Made by a program: the position numbers and the translations under genes. From assembly GCF_000971215.1 (NCBI RefSeq), contig NZ_BBMA01000002.1:479111-543110 (forward strand): a DNA stretch of 64,000 bases, in the 5' to 3' direction. A model generated the notes under the pieces. That model made no database searches, was not told the DNA's origin, and saw only the letters and a program-made list of their open reading frames with translations. The stretch is from Demequina silvatica (GTDB taxonomy: Bacteria > Actinomycetota > Actinomycetes > Actinomycetales > Demequinaceae). This document shows positions 16,680 to 25,233 of this stretch, piece by piece; position 1 is the stretch's first letter; each line of letters begins with the position of its first letter.

Positions 16680-17872
16680 CGCGCCACCGTCCGGCGCGCA
16701 CGGCGGCGCAGCTCGCCGAGCGCCGCGCGCGGCGACGGAGCGGACGGGGCCGCGCCCTTGGGGTGCGGCGCGAGGCGCGCGCCGGTGAAGTTCACGCCCT
16801 CGCCCAGCGCCGCGGACGTCGCGCCCAGCACCGCGAGCGCGGCCAGCTCCGGGTCGATCGCGGCGTGAGGGGCGGGGAGCGTCTCCGGGGCGGAGGCGGA
16901 CGGCGCGCCCAGGGCGGCGAGGTCGCCGATCACGTCGACGCCCAGCTCGCCGAGCGCGCGTGCCGCGGCGGCGCCCTCCTGCGCGAGGCGCGCGGCGACG
17001 GCGGCGGATGCCACCACGGATCCCTCGGCGGGGTCGGGCCGCCGGTCGCGCAGCACGGCGCTCACGGCGCCGTTGCGCATGACGCGGTAGTAGTGGCGCG
17101 GGTTGACCGCGGCGGCGCCGGCGCGTGCGCGGGCGTTGACGCCCTGCGCGAGCTCGGCCTCCGCGCGCGACAGGCCCCTGTTGCTCAGCAGCGGGTCGCG
17201 CGGCGCGGACGCGAGCGTGCCGGGCGTGAGCCCGAGCAGCCCCTCGAACGCGTCGAACAGCAGCTCCGGGCGGCGCTTGTCGAGCACCACCACGTGGACG
17301 CGGTCGGCGCCCACCAGGTCGGCCCAGACGCGGGCGATCGCGGGCAGGTCGTAGGCGCGCCAGAACCCCAGGGTGGCGGTCTCGGGGCCCTGGACCCCGT
17401 CGCGCGCCGCCAGCACGCGGTCGAGCCACGCGCCGAAGGTCTGGTCGCCGGCGTCCTTCACCCACTGCTGCCACGCGGAGGCGAACAGCGACACGTAGTC
17501 GCGCGCCGTGATGGCCACGTGGAGGTCCGGGCCCAGCTCCTCGAGGAACCGCGCCGCGACGGCGGGGGTGGCCTGCACCATCTGCTCGTAGCTGAGGAAG
17601 CCCACCGCCTCGGGGTGCTCGCGGCGCTCACGCGCGACGCGGTCCCAGCGGGCACGACCGCCGGCGGCGAACACCGCGGTCGAGCGGCCCATGAGCGCGT
17701 TGGCGGCGGTGCCGTGGTTGAGCGAGACGCCCGGGTAGCAGACGCCCTGCGCGAGCAGCTCGGTCCGCAGCTGCGAGGCGGCGGCCTGGACGGCCGTGGT
17801 GCCGGTCTTGGGCAGCCCGATGTGCAGCAGCGTCGCTCCTGGTCGCAGAGCCTTCACGCCGGCCACGCTCAT
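16676..17872 (-). CDS. Sulfotransferase family protein (copy 3)
   Basis: A 398-residue protein with LHIGLPKTGTTAVQ at 16-29, the best-conserved PAPS loop of the three copies, followed by FLSYEQM, an ITARDYVSLFASAWQQW segment and NRGLSRAEAELAQGVNA. Those blocks match the copy at 7928-10066 one for one, so the two are paralogues. It is the first gene of the long minus-strand operon. I start it at the ATG with GGAG a few bases upstream; another in-frame ATG exists at 17920 but without a ribosome site. Probable role: sulfation of the cell-surface glycan in the cytoplasm before export. Confidence 0.78.
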   Translation of the reverse strand: MSVAGVKALRPGATLLHIGLPKTGTTAVQAAASQLRTELLAQGVCYPGVSLNHGTAANALMGRSTAVFAAGGRARWDRVARERREHPEAVGFLSYEQMVQATPAVAARFLEELGPDLHVAITARDYVSLFASAWQQWVKDAGDQTFGAWLDRVLAARDGVQGPETATLGFWRAYDLPAIARVWADLVGADRVHVVVLDKRRPELLFDAFEGLLGLTPGTLASAPRDPLLSNRGLSRAEAELAQGVNARARAGAAAVNPRHYYRVMRNGAVSAVLRDRRPDPAEGSVVASAAVAARLAQEGAAAARALGELGVDVIGDLAALGAPSASAPETLPAPHAAIDPELAALAVLGATSAALGEGVNFTGARLAPHPKGAAPSAPSPRAALGELRRRARRTVAR

Positions 17873-18039
17873 GGGCTCCGCGCCGCCTTCCCTGGGAAAC
17901 GAGTGGATGAACCTCAGCATGGTAAGTGACGGCCGCGTGCCCGCCGACCGGGCCTCGGTCCGGGGTCGCGAGCCGGCCCGCCGTGGGAGAATCGGGCGAC
18001 CGTGAGCCCGATGGGGCGCACACGCGAGCTGGAGGGCCC

Positions 18040-19959
18040 ATGACCGACGGATTCACCCGAGCCTGGCGCGCCGCGCGCCGCGTGACTCGTGCGGGGTCCT
18101 CGGAACCCACCCCCGCGCCTGCGCCCGAACCGGCGCCCGAGCCGCCCGCCGCATCGTCCCCCGCGCCCGCGCCGAAGCCCGCCCCGTTCAGCGCGCTCGA
18201 GGTCGAGCGCGTGCGCGCGGCCGGCGGGCCGTTCCCCGGGTCGGTGCGCCAGTCGGAGAACCCCGAGGACCTCGCGTCGCTGCTGGCCGGCACGTACGAG
18301 TACGCGCGCCTGGGCGACGTGGGTGAGGAGGGGCCGCCGCCCGCGGACCTGGTGTTCGCGGCCGTCTGCAACGACAAGTACGCGCCCGGCCTCGAGGCGC
18401 TGCTGCTCAGCCTGCTGCGCCAGTACCCCGGCCTCGACAACCGGTTCCTGGTGTTCCACGACCAGGGCCTGTCCGCGTTCACCCGGCGGCGGCTCACCAC
18501 GCTGTACCCGCGCCTCGAGTTCCTCGACCGTGACCCCGACGTCTACGACGTCACCATGGCGGACCACTACAACCACCGGAAGATCGGCCACCTGGGCTAC
18601 CTCACGCTCGAGGCGCTCACCATCGCCGAGCCGTCCTGGATCGTGGTGCTCGACACCGACCTGCTGGTGCTCGGCGACATCTCCGCGCTGTGGCGCGGCG
18701 ACTCCATCAAGGCGGTGCCGGACATCGGGCACCGGCCGTACTCGATCCAGGCGGCGGCGACCGGCCGTCCCGTGATCAACAGCGGCATGCTGTCGCTGCC
18801 GCGCTCCGAGCGCGGACCCGAGGCGCGCGAGCGCATGGAGCGGGTGCTCGCGTCCGTCGACGCGACCTCGGACCCCGCGCTGGACATGTTCGCGGACCAG
18901 AAGTTCTGGAACCTCTACCTCGCCGAGCGCGAGGTCGAGCTGCTGCCGCAGACGTACAACATGAACAAGATGACGCTGGAGACGGACTACCCGGAGGAGG
19001 TGGGCGCCGTCCGGATCCTCCACCTCACCGGCCCCAAGCCCTGGTACGGGTTCCTGTCCGACGACCTTCTCGAGGCGGAGGACCGCCAGCGCTACCGCCG
19101 CGCGTCCAACCGCTTCAAGATGTCCTTCGCGCTGTGGACGCAGCAGTACGTGTCCGCGATCACCGCGGCCAGGACACGGCAGTTCCGCGCCGAGGAGGGC
19201 GCGACCCTCGAGGCGCTGCACGGGCGGGCGGAGGGGCGGCCCGTGGTGCTGATCGGCAACGGGCCGTCGCTGCGCGACACGGACATGACCGCGTTCGAGG
19301 GTTACGAGTCGGTCGCGTTCAACTGGTTCGTCAACCACGAGGACTTCGACGCCATCCGGCCGGACCACCTGGTGCTGCCGTCCCACATGCTCTTTGGCGG
19401 ATGGCACACCACCGCGCCGGAGCTGCCGCGGGAGTACCTGGACGCGCTCACCCGGCACGAGCACCGTCCCGTGCTGTGGACGTCCTTCTACTTCAAGCCC
19501 TACCTCGAGTCGCTCGAGGAGCTGCGCGGCTACGAGATCCGCTACTTCCTGTTCGAGAAGCCGTTCAAGCGCAGGATCGCGAAGACCGGCTGGGCGCCGC
19601 TGGACCTGCTCGCGCCGCTGGTGGACTCCAACACCGGCGTGCTCACCGCGGGCGTGCCGATGGCGCTGCACATGGGAGCCTCGCGGATCGTGCTCGTGGG
19701 CTGCGACTCGAACTACACGAGCGCCGCGGGCAGCTACTTCTACGAGTCGGACCAGCACGCGTCCAAGACCACCCGCCCGTCGCAGCTCATCGCGACGTGG
19801 GAGCAGGGCGGCGAGGGCCCGCTGGGCTACGCCGTGGTGCGGCGCGAGCTGGACCGGCGCGGGGTGCCGTTCCTCGACGCGACCGTGGGCGGCAGCCTCG
19901 ACATGCTCGAGCGCATCACTGTCGAGGAGGCGCGGGCGCTGGGCGTCACCGCGAGCTGA
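18040..19959 (+). CDS. GT8 glycosyltransferase fused to an MptE-like (DUF115) domain
   Basis: A 639-residue protein with a GGAGG site 4 nt before the ATG. After a Pro/Ala-rich linker (about 20-60) comes a GT8-type GT-A domain: FAAVCNDKYAPGLEALLLSL, then VVLDTDLLVLGDI with the DxD metal motif, INSGML, and ILHLTGPKPW with the terminal H-x-x-G-x-x-K-P-W motif, all GT8 hallmarks. From about residue 390 a second Rossmann-like domain begins with VVLIGNGPSLRDTD, the nucleotide loop of the MptE-like/DUF115 family linked to motility-protein and nonulosonate glycans, and ends with VLVGCDSNYTS. It is transcribed divergently from the sulfotransferase operon and belongs to the same glycan locus. Confidence 0.75.
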   Translation: MTDGFTRAWRAARRVTRAGSSEPTPAPAPEPAPEPPAASSPAPAPKPAPFSALEVERVRAAGGPFPGSVRQSENPEDLASLLAGTYEYARLGDVGEEGPPPADLVFAAVCNDKYAPGLEALLLSLLRQYPGLDNRFLVFHDQGLSAFTRRRLTTLYPRLEFLDRDPDVYDVTMADHYNHRKIGHLGYLTLEALTIAEPSWIVVLDTDLLVLGDISALWRGDSIKAVPDIGHRPYSIQAAATGRPVINSGMLSLPRSERGPEARERMERVLASVDATSDPALDMFADQKFWNLYLAEREVELLPQTYNMNKMTLETDYPEEVGAVRILHLTGPKPWYGFLSDDLLEAEDRQRYRRASNRFKMSFALWTQQYVSAITAARTRQFRAEEGATLEALHGRAEGRPVVLIGNGPSLRDTDMTAFEGYESVAFNWFVNHEDFDAIRPDHLVLPSHMLFGGWHTTAPELPREYLDALTRHEHRPVLWTSFYFKPYLESLEELRGYEIRYFLFEKPFKRRIAKTGWAPLDLLAPLVDSNTGVLTAGVPMALHMGASRIVLVGCDSNYTSAAGSYFYESDQHASKTTRPSQLIATWEQGGEGPLGYAVVRRELDRRGVPFLDATVGGSLDMLERITVEEARALGVTAS

Positions 19960-19974
19960 CCTCGGCTGGCCGGC

Positions 19975-22086
19975 CTAGCCGACCTCGGCCGCGCCGCTCA
20001 GGCCCATGCGCTGCGCCAGGTAGGGCGCGAGCGACTCGGCGTACGTCGCGGTGAGGTGGTGGCCGTCGCGGTAGAGCATCGCGTGACCCACCACCGGGTC
20101 GCACGCGTCGGCGGTGCAGAACAGGTCGCTGAGGTCCGCGAGCGCGACCCGCCCGCCCGCGGCGCGCGCGGCGTCGGCGAGCGGGTCGGGAAGCAGCGCG
20201 TCGCCAGCGGGCAGCCCGCACGCGGTCGCACCGGCGGCGGCCTCGGCGGAGGGCAGGGCGGCGACGCAGTCGACCACGTCCGGGCGGGGACGCGGCGCGT
20301 CGCGGATCGCGTCGATCCGAGTGACGGAGTCCGGGACCCGCTCCCACGCCGCGATGTAGCCCGCCTCTCCGATGGCGAGCGACGTGGAGCCGGGCGCCGG
20401 GACGAACTCGTTGCGCGAGGAGCCCGACGTGATGATCCGGGTGATCTCCGGGTGCTCGCCAAGGTAGCGGTGCACGGCGGCGTTCCAGCGGTCGCAGCTG
20501 TCCGCCATGGCGGGCTCGGACGCGCGCGTCGCGTCGGCGAAGGGGCAGGACTCCTTCGCGATCTCGAGCAGGTGCCAGCCCTGCTCCTGGGCGACGAGCC
20601 GCACCGCGGGCAGCCAGTGCACCGTGTGGGAGTCGCCGATCACCGCGACGGTGGCGCGCGCCTCGCCGGGCGCGACGCCCGACTCGCACACGCGCACCGC
20701 GCCGGTGGTCTGGTCCTGCATGCAGGTGCGGACCCCGTCGTCGTGCGCGGTGAGGGCGGACGGGAGGAGCACGCCGTCGAGGCTCGGGTCCACGCAGTCG
20801 CCGCCGTGAGCGAGCGCGTCCGCGCCGAAGCAGCCGCCCTCCGTCACGGTCTGCTCCGCGGCGGCGTCGATGCGGGCGGCCTCGCGGCTCTCCCTGTGCG
20901 CCGCGCCGGTGATCGCGAACGCGAGCGCGACCACCGCACCCGAGGCCACCAGCGCGCCCGCGAGCGTCCACGCGGGCCGGCGCCCGGTGAGCGCGGTCGC
21001 GTGGCGGACGGGCTGCTCCACCCATCGGTAGGTGCCCTCCGCGAGCAGCACGGTGGCGGCGAGGATCGCGAGCAGCTCGAGCGTGCCGGGCGCGCGGCCC
21101 AGCGCGGCGCCCGCGAGGATCAGCAGCGGCCAGTGCCACAGGTATACGGAGTAGGACAGGTCGCCGAGCCGCTGCACCGGGCGCCGCCCGCCGGCGACCA
21201 TGGGCGACCACGGTCCGTCCGCGCGGGCCAGCAGGATCGCGAGCGCCCCGGCGACCGGGATGGCGGCGTGCCAGCCGGGGAACGGGGTGGACGGGGCGAA
21301 GGTGAACGTCGCCAGCAGGATGAGCGCGACGCCGGCCCATGCGAGCAGGCCGCGCGCCCGCGCGCCGAGCGTGAGCGCGGGGGCGAGCGCAGCGAGGCCG
21401 CCCACCGCGAACTCCCACGCGCGGGTGGGCGTGACGAAATAGGCGGCGGCGGGCAGGTCCGCGGTGAGATGCACCGACCACGCGAACGATGCGACGGTCG
21501 CCACCGCGGCCACGGCCACGAACCACGCGCGCGCCCGGCGCCTCGCCAGCAGCACCACCGCCACCACCAGCACCGGCCACACCAGGTAGAACTGCTCCTC
21601 GACGGACAGCGACCAGTAGTGCTGGACCGGGCTGGCTGCCGTGTCCGAGGCGAGGTAGTCGACCGCGTCGGACGCGAGCACCCAGTTCTCGACGTAGAAC
21701 GCGGACGCGGCGATCTCCTTCGCGGTGCCGGCCCAGCGGGTCGCGGGCTGGAACACCAGGGTCAGGGCCGCGGTGGTCGCGAGGACCAGCAGCGCCGCGG
21801 GCAGCAGGCGGCGCGCGCGGCGCGCCCAGAATTCCGCGAGCCTCACCCGGCCCGTGCGGTCGACCTCGCGCCACAGCAGCCCGGTGATGAGGAACCCGGA
21901 CACCACGAAGAACACGTCGACGCCCACGTAGCCGCCGGGCGCGGCCGCGGGCCACAGGTGGAAGGCGAGGACGCACGCGACCGCGAGGGCGCGCAGCGCC
22001 TGGATGTCGCGACGGTGGCCTCCGCGCGGGGGCGCGGTGCGCGGCGCGGCGGCGAGCCGGGCGAGGCTCAGCGCGGGCCGTCCCAC
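19975..22086 (-). CDS. OafA-type O-acyltransferase with C-terminal SGNH domain
   Basis: A 703-residue membrane protein. Residues 24 to about 400 form an acyltransferase-3 domain with about ten helices, starting RDIQALRALAVACVLAFHLWP (His in the first helix) and GYVGVDVFFVVSGFLITGLL, both diagnostic. The C-terminal 280 residues form an extracellular SGNH hydrolase-like domain with VIGDSHTVHWLPAV (catalytic Ser) and DGHHLTATYAESL (Asp/His pair). Such fusions O-acetylate cell-surface polysaccharides. It starts at a GTG overlapping the upstream aminotransferase stop by 19 nt. Lying beside the nonulosonate locus, it may O-acetylate the exported glycan, though peptidoglycan or other targets are possible. 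Confidence 0.85.
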   Translation of the reverse strand: MGRPALSLARLAAAPRTAPPRGGHRRDIQALRALAVACVLAFHLWPAAAPGGYVGVDVFFVVSGFLITGLLWREVDRTGRVRLAEFWARRARRLLPAALLVLATTAALTLVFQPATRWAGTAKEIAASAFYVENWVLASDAVDYLASDTAASPVQHYWSLSVEEQFYLVWPVLVVAVVLLARRRARAWFVAVAAVATVASFAWSVHLTADLPAAAYFVTPTRAWEFAVGGLAALAPALTLGARARGLLAWAGVALILLATFTFAPSTPFPGWHAAIPVAGALAILLARADGPWSPMVAGGRRPVQRLGDLSYSVYLWHWPLLILAGAALGRAPGTLELLAILAATVLLAEGTYRWVEQPVRHATALTGRRPAWTLAGALVASGAVVALAFAITGAAHRESREAARIDAAAEQTVTEGGCFGADALAHGGDCVDPSLDGVLLPSALTAHDDGVRTCMQDQTTGAVRVCESGVAPGEARATVAVIGDSHTVHWLPAVRLVAQEQGWHLLEIAKESCPFADATRASEPAMADSCDRWNAAVHRYLGEHPEITRIITSGSSRNEFVPAPGSTSLAIGEAGYIAAWERVPDSVTRIDAIRDAPRPRPDVVDCVAALPSAEAAAGATACGLPAGDALLPDPLADAARAAGGRVALADLSDLFCTADACDPVVGHAMLYRDGHHLTATYAESLAPYLAQRMGLSGAAEVG

Positions 22087-23165
22087 GTGGCGAGGCGCGC
22101 GAGCAGCGCGTCGTTCTCCTCGGGTGCGCCGATGGTGACGCGCACACCCTCGCCCGCGAACGGGCGGACCAGGATCGCGGGCTGCGGCTCCGCGAGGTGC
22201 GCGACCAGCGCGGCGGTCGCGTCACCCACGCCCAGCCACACGAAGTTGCCCTGCGAGTCCGGCACGCTCCACCCGTCCGCGCGCAGCGCGTCGAGCACGC
22301 GGCCGCGCTCGGCGACCACCAGCGCGGCGCGCTCGAGCAGCTCGTCGCGGGCGTCGAGCGACGCGATCGCGGCGGCCTGCGCGGGGCCGGAGACGGAGAA
22401 CGGGGTGACGCAGGCGCGCACGGGCGCGAGGAGCGCGGCGGGTCCCACGGCGTACCCGACGCGAAGGCCGGCCAGGCCGTACGCCTTCGAGAACGTGCGC
22501 AGCAGCACCAGGTTCGGGTAGCGGTCGAGCGAGGCGGGACCGTCCGCGACGGATGCGTCGCGCACGTACTCGAGGTAGGCCTCGTCGAGCACCACGAGCA
22601 CGTCGGAGCGGACGGCCGCCATGAACGCGTCGAGCTCCTCGTGGGTGAGGATCGGGCCGGTGGGGTTGTTCGGCGAGCACAGCATCACCACGCGCGTGCG
22701 CTCGGTCACGGCCGCGATCATCGCGGGCAGGTCGTGACGGGCCTCGGCGGTCAGCGGCACCATGACGGGCTCCGCGCCGGCGATGCGCGCGAGGATCGGG
22801 TACGCCTCGAAGCTGCGCCATGCGAACAGCACCTCGTCGCCCGGTCCCGTGTACGCCTGGAGGATGTGCGCCAGCACGGCGACCGAGCCGGCGCCCACCA
22901 CCACCTCGGACGCGTCGCGTCCCACGGCGTCCGCGATGCGCGCGGTCAGCTCGGTCGCGGCCATGTCGGGGTAGCGGGTCACGCCCGCGGCGGCAGCCTC
23001 GACCGCGGCGACCACCGACGGCAGCGGGCCGTGCGGGGTCTCGTTGGAGGACAGCTTGACCGGCGGCGGCGCGTCCGCGGCCCCGCGCGCGCCCGGCACG
23101 TAGGCAGGCAGGGCGGCCACGGCGGGCCGCGGCGCGGGCAGGGCGAGGGGGTGCGCGTCGGACAT
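22068..23165 (-). CDS. hisC: Histidinol-phosphate aminotransferase family protein
   Basis: A 365-residue fold-type I PLP enzyme. KLSSNETPHGPLP near the N-terminus, CSPNNPTGPILT, VVLDEAYLEYV and LRTFSKAYGLAGLRVGY with the Schiff-base Lys near residue 225 identify the HisC branch, which converts imidazole-acetol phosphate to histidinol phosphate or transaminates aromatic amino acids. No other his genes are nearby, so it may be the second, aromatic-type copy common in actinobacteria. A GTG two codons upstream of the chosen ATG is an equally possible start. It overlaps the acyltransferase gene by 19 nt. Confidence 0.85.
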   Translation of the reverse strand: MSDAHPLALPAPRPAVAALPAYVPGARGAADAPPPVKLSSNETPHGPLPSVVAAVEAAAAGVTRYPDMAATELTARIADAVGRDASEVVVGAGSVAVLAHILQAYTGPGDEVLFAWRSFEAYPILARIAGAEPVMVPLTAEARHDLPAMIAAVTERTRVVMLCSPNNPTGPILTHEELDAFMAAVRSDVLVVLDEAYLEYVRDASVADGPASLDRYPNLVLLRTFSKAYGLAGLRVGYAVGPAALLAPVRACVTPFSVSGPAQAAAIASLDARDELLERAALVVAERGRVLDALRADGWSVPDSQGNFVWLGVGDATAALVAHLAEPQPAILVRPFAGEGVRVTIGAPEENDALLARLATWDGPR

Positions 23166-23200
23166 GCGCACCAGGATGTCACCCCTGGACGGCCCCGTGG

Positions 23201-23206
23201 AACAAT
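23201..23206 (+). promoter_or_regulatory. -10 element of a leaderless promoter (holin-like gene)
   Basis: AACAAT within GTGGAACAATG lies 7 nt before the ATG at 23214. The same block with nearly the same spacing precedes purB (25222-25227), which argues for a promoter rather than chance. An ATG formed inside the block (23205) is in frame but would overlap the -10. Confidence 0.5.
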
Positions 23207-23213
23207 GACCGCC

Positions 23214-23603
23214 ATGCGCTTCGTCCTCATCTCCGGGATCTCCGCCGTCGCCGTCTGGCTCGTCACGCTCCTCCCGCTGGGGGTCGAGGTCGAGGGGGGC
23301 GACGGGGGCACGTGGGCCCGCATCGGCGTCTTCCTGCTGGTGGGCGCGGTGATGGCGGCGGCGAACATGCTGATCAAGCCGCTGGTCGACATCCTGTCGC
23401 TGCCCATCAAGATCCTCACCCTGGGCCTGTTCGCCCTGGTGACGGCCTGGTTCATGCTGTGGCTGACGGCGTGGCTCACCACGCTGGTGCCGTGGGCGGA
23501 GCTCACCATCGGCGACTTCTGGGAGACCCTGTTGGCCGCGCTGATCATCAGCCTCATCACGGCGATCCTCACCGCCGTGATCCCCGGGGCCGCGAAGCGC
23601 TGA
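23214..23603 (+). CDS. Holin-like four-helix membrane protein (Phage_holin_4_2 type)
   Basis: A 129-residue protein made almost entirely of four hydrophobic helices: FVLISGISAVAVWLVTLLP, IGVFLLVGAVMAAANMLI, ILTLGLFALVTAWFMLWLTA and LLAALIISLITAILTAVIP. This is the pattern of the Phage_holin_4_2 / YvlD-type membrane family, widespread on bacterial chromosomes and usually not linked to phage. No phage genes are nearby. The 'NMLIKPLVDILSLPIKILTLG' region is the conserved loop of the family (split at P/D for emphasis). Function is unknown beyond a membrane location. An in-frame ATG at 23205 would add three residues. Confidence 0.75.
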   Translation: MRFVLISGISAVAVWLVTLLPLGVEVEGGDGGTWARIGVFLLVGAVMAAANMLIKPLVDILSLPIKILTLGLFALVTAWFMLWLTAWLTTLVPWAELTIGDFWETLLAALIISLITAILTAVIPGAAKR

Positions 23604-23606
23604 CGC

Positions 23607-24899
23607 TCATCCCGTCACCGGCGCGTACGCGGTGACGGTGGACCGGCCGCCCGCGAGCAGCGGGCGCGCCTGGGCGAGCCAAGCCCGGGTGGAGTCCGAG
23701 ACCCCCTCGTCGACCAGGCGCGCGGTCGCCGCGTAGCCGTCGATGCCGTGCGCCTGCGCGACGGTACGCGAGCCGTCCGGGGCGTCGGCCTGCTCCGAGC
23801 GGCGGCGGTCGTGCGACACCGTGACGCGGTTCGCCCGGTCGGGGTTGGCGCGGCCGTCGAGGCCGGGCACCAGGTCGCGCGTGTTCTCGAGGTGCAGCGC
23901 CGGCACCGTCGCGGGCAGCGCGATGCGGCCCGTGGGCGACCCGGCGGTCACCACCCTCACGTCGCCGAACCGCTGCGCGAGCGCGCCCGCCACCACCGTC
24001 GCGACCATGCCTCCCTGGCTGTGGCCCGCGAGCAGCACCTGGTCCTCGGGCCGGATCCCGTGCGCGACGATCGCGTCCGTCACGGCCCGCGCGGCGTCCG
24101 ACCACGCCCCCAGCACCGACGTGAGGTTGGACTTCATGTCCGCGGGGTTGCCCGACGTCACCCACCAGTCCTCCGTGCCGGGCACGTAGACCAGGTGCCG
24201 GGTGCCCGTGGGGCCGCGCACCGTCTCGATCGCGACCCTGCCGCCGCCCTCCGCCTGCAGCCACGCGAGCCGCCCCATCACCTGCGCCACCGAGTCCGGC
24301 GCGCGCGCCGCCACCGGGTCGCCGGCGGTCACGGACCGGTAGGGCGGCTCGCCGGACTCCGCCTGGTGGAGCGCGACCGCGAGCGCCACGACCACCTCGC
24401 CGTAGTGGTCGCCCAGCAGGCCCGCCGCGGCAGAGGCCTCGTCCCGGCCCGCCCACCCGGTGGTGGGCGGCTGTCCCACTCCGCTCAGCCCGCCGAGCAG
24501 CGGCGACAGCCCCTGCATCGCGATCGCCGTGCGCGCGCCCCACCACACCGAGCCGAACCAGTCCGCGGTCGCCTCGCCCACGCGCCCCACGAGCGACACG
24601 CCCTGCCGGGCGGCGGCCTCCCCCTCGAGGTAGGCGGTGGCGGCGGCCCGCAGCGCGGCGGCGAGGGCGTCCAGTGCGTCGGCTTCGCGGGACGATGCGG
24701 CGGCCGCCTCCGCGAGGGCCGGCGAGGCGGGCGCGCGGTCGGGTGTCCAGGCGGCGACGTGCGCGGCGACGCCGAGCGCGCGGGCGGCGTCCGCGAGCTC
24801 CTGCGCTGCCCCCGCGAGCGCCCCGGCGGCGTGGTCGAGGTCCTCGAGCACCGCGCGCACGCCGCCGGCGCCGCCGTGCGACCAGATGGGCTCGGTCAT
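23607..24899 (-). CDS. Lipase-like alpha/beta hydrolase
   Basis: A 430-residue protein. The N-terminal 200 residues are Ala-rich and helical, like the WXG/LXG-type helical leader found before actinobacterial alpha/beta hydrolases. The C-terminal part carries HLVYVPGTEDWW and VLLAGHSQGGMVATVVAGAL, with the Ser nucleophile in GHSQG, followed by a VVTAGSPTG strand and a VTVSHDRRRSEQ segment that may hold the catalytic Asp and His. There is no clear signal peptide. It is coupled by ATGA to the small upstream gene, so the two likely work together. Substrate unknown. Confidence 0.7.
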   Translation of the reverse strand: MTEPIWSHGGAGGVRAVLEDLDHAAGALAGAAQELADAARALGVAAHVAAWTPDRAPASPALAEAAAASSREADALDALAAALRAAATAYLEGEAAARQGVSLVGRVGEATADWFGSVWWGARTAIAMQGLSPLLGGLSGVGQPPTTGWAGRDEASAAAGLLGDHYGEVVVALAVALHQAESGEPPYRSVTAGDPVAARAPDSVAQVMGRLAWLQAEGGGRVAIETVRGPTGTRHLVYVPGTEDWWVTSGNPADMKSNLTSVLGAWSDAARAVTDAIVAHGIRPEDQVLLAGHSQGGMVATVVAGALAQRFGDVRVVTAGSPTGRIALPATVPALHLENTRDLVPGLDGRANPDRANRVTVSHDRRRSEQADAPDGSRTVAQAHGIDGYAATARLVDEGVSDSTRAWLAQARPLLAGGRSTVTAYAPVTG

Positions 24900-25105
24900 C
24901 CGGCCGCCCACGGGGCCATCACGGGCACGGCGCCGTCCACCTGCGCGCGCAGCGCCGTCACCCGCAGCGCCGCCTCCTCGAGCCGGGCCGCGTACTCGCG
25001 GGCGTGGATCCCCTCCCAGCGCACGTCCCTGCCCGCCTCCAGGCGCAGAATCGCGGCGTCGCACGCAGACCGTGCCCGCTCCACCAGCCCCCCGACGTCA
25101 TCCAT
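24896..25105 (-). CDS. Small helical partner protein of the hydrolase
   Basis: A 69-residue protein overlapping the hydrolase start by ATGA. It is predicted to be two helices: DDVGGLVERARSACDAAILR and a second with YAARLEEAALRVTALRAQV, joined by a W-E-G segment (VRWEGIHA) recalling the WXG turn of the ESAT-6/WXG100 superfamily. An upstream in-frame start would add about 30 residues with poor coding character, so I chose the internal ATG. It may be a secretion chaperone or co-secreted partner; this is inference. Confidence 0.5.
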   Translation of the reverse strand: MDDVGGLVERARSACDAAILRLEAGRDVRWEGIHAREYAARLEEAALRVTALRAQVDGAVPVMAPWAAG

Positions 25106-25221
25106 GGGGCGACGGTAGGGTGCCCGCCCGACCCCGCGACAGGGCGAGGCGGCCGCCTGGGGATGGCGCGCATCGTCCCCGGGGCCGGGGACCACGGCCG
25201 GACCGCGCGGGCCGTGCGTGG

Positions 25222-25227
25222 AACAAT
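25222..25227 (+). promoter_or_regulatory. -10 element of a leaderless promoter (purB)
   Basis: AACAAT inside GTGGAACAATG sits 6 nt before the GTG start of purB, matching the arrangement upstream of the holin-like gene 2 kb away. The ATG created at 25226 reads only three codons before a TGA that overlaps the GTG, so it is not the start. Confidence 0.5.
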
Positions 25228-25233
25228 GTCCGC

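Noticed and set aside
19960-19985. Terminator hairpin between the GT8-fusion and acyltransferase genes
   Set aside because: The CGGCTGGCCGGCCTAGCCG stretch pairs poorly beyond the outer five bases; not convincing.
23205-23603. Prophage or lysis gene because of the holin-like protein
   Set aside because: No endolysin, portal, integrase or other phage genes nearby; the family is common as a chromosomal membrane protein.
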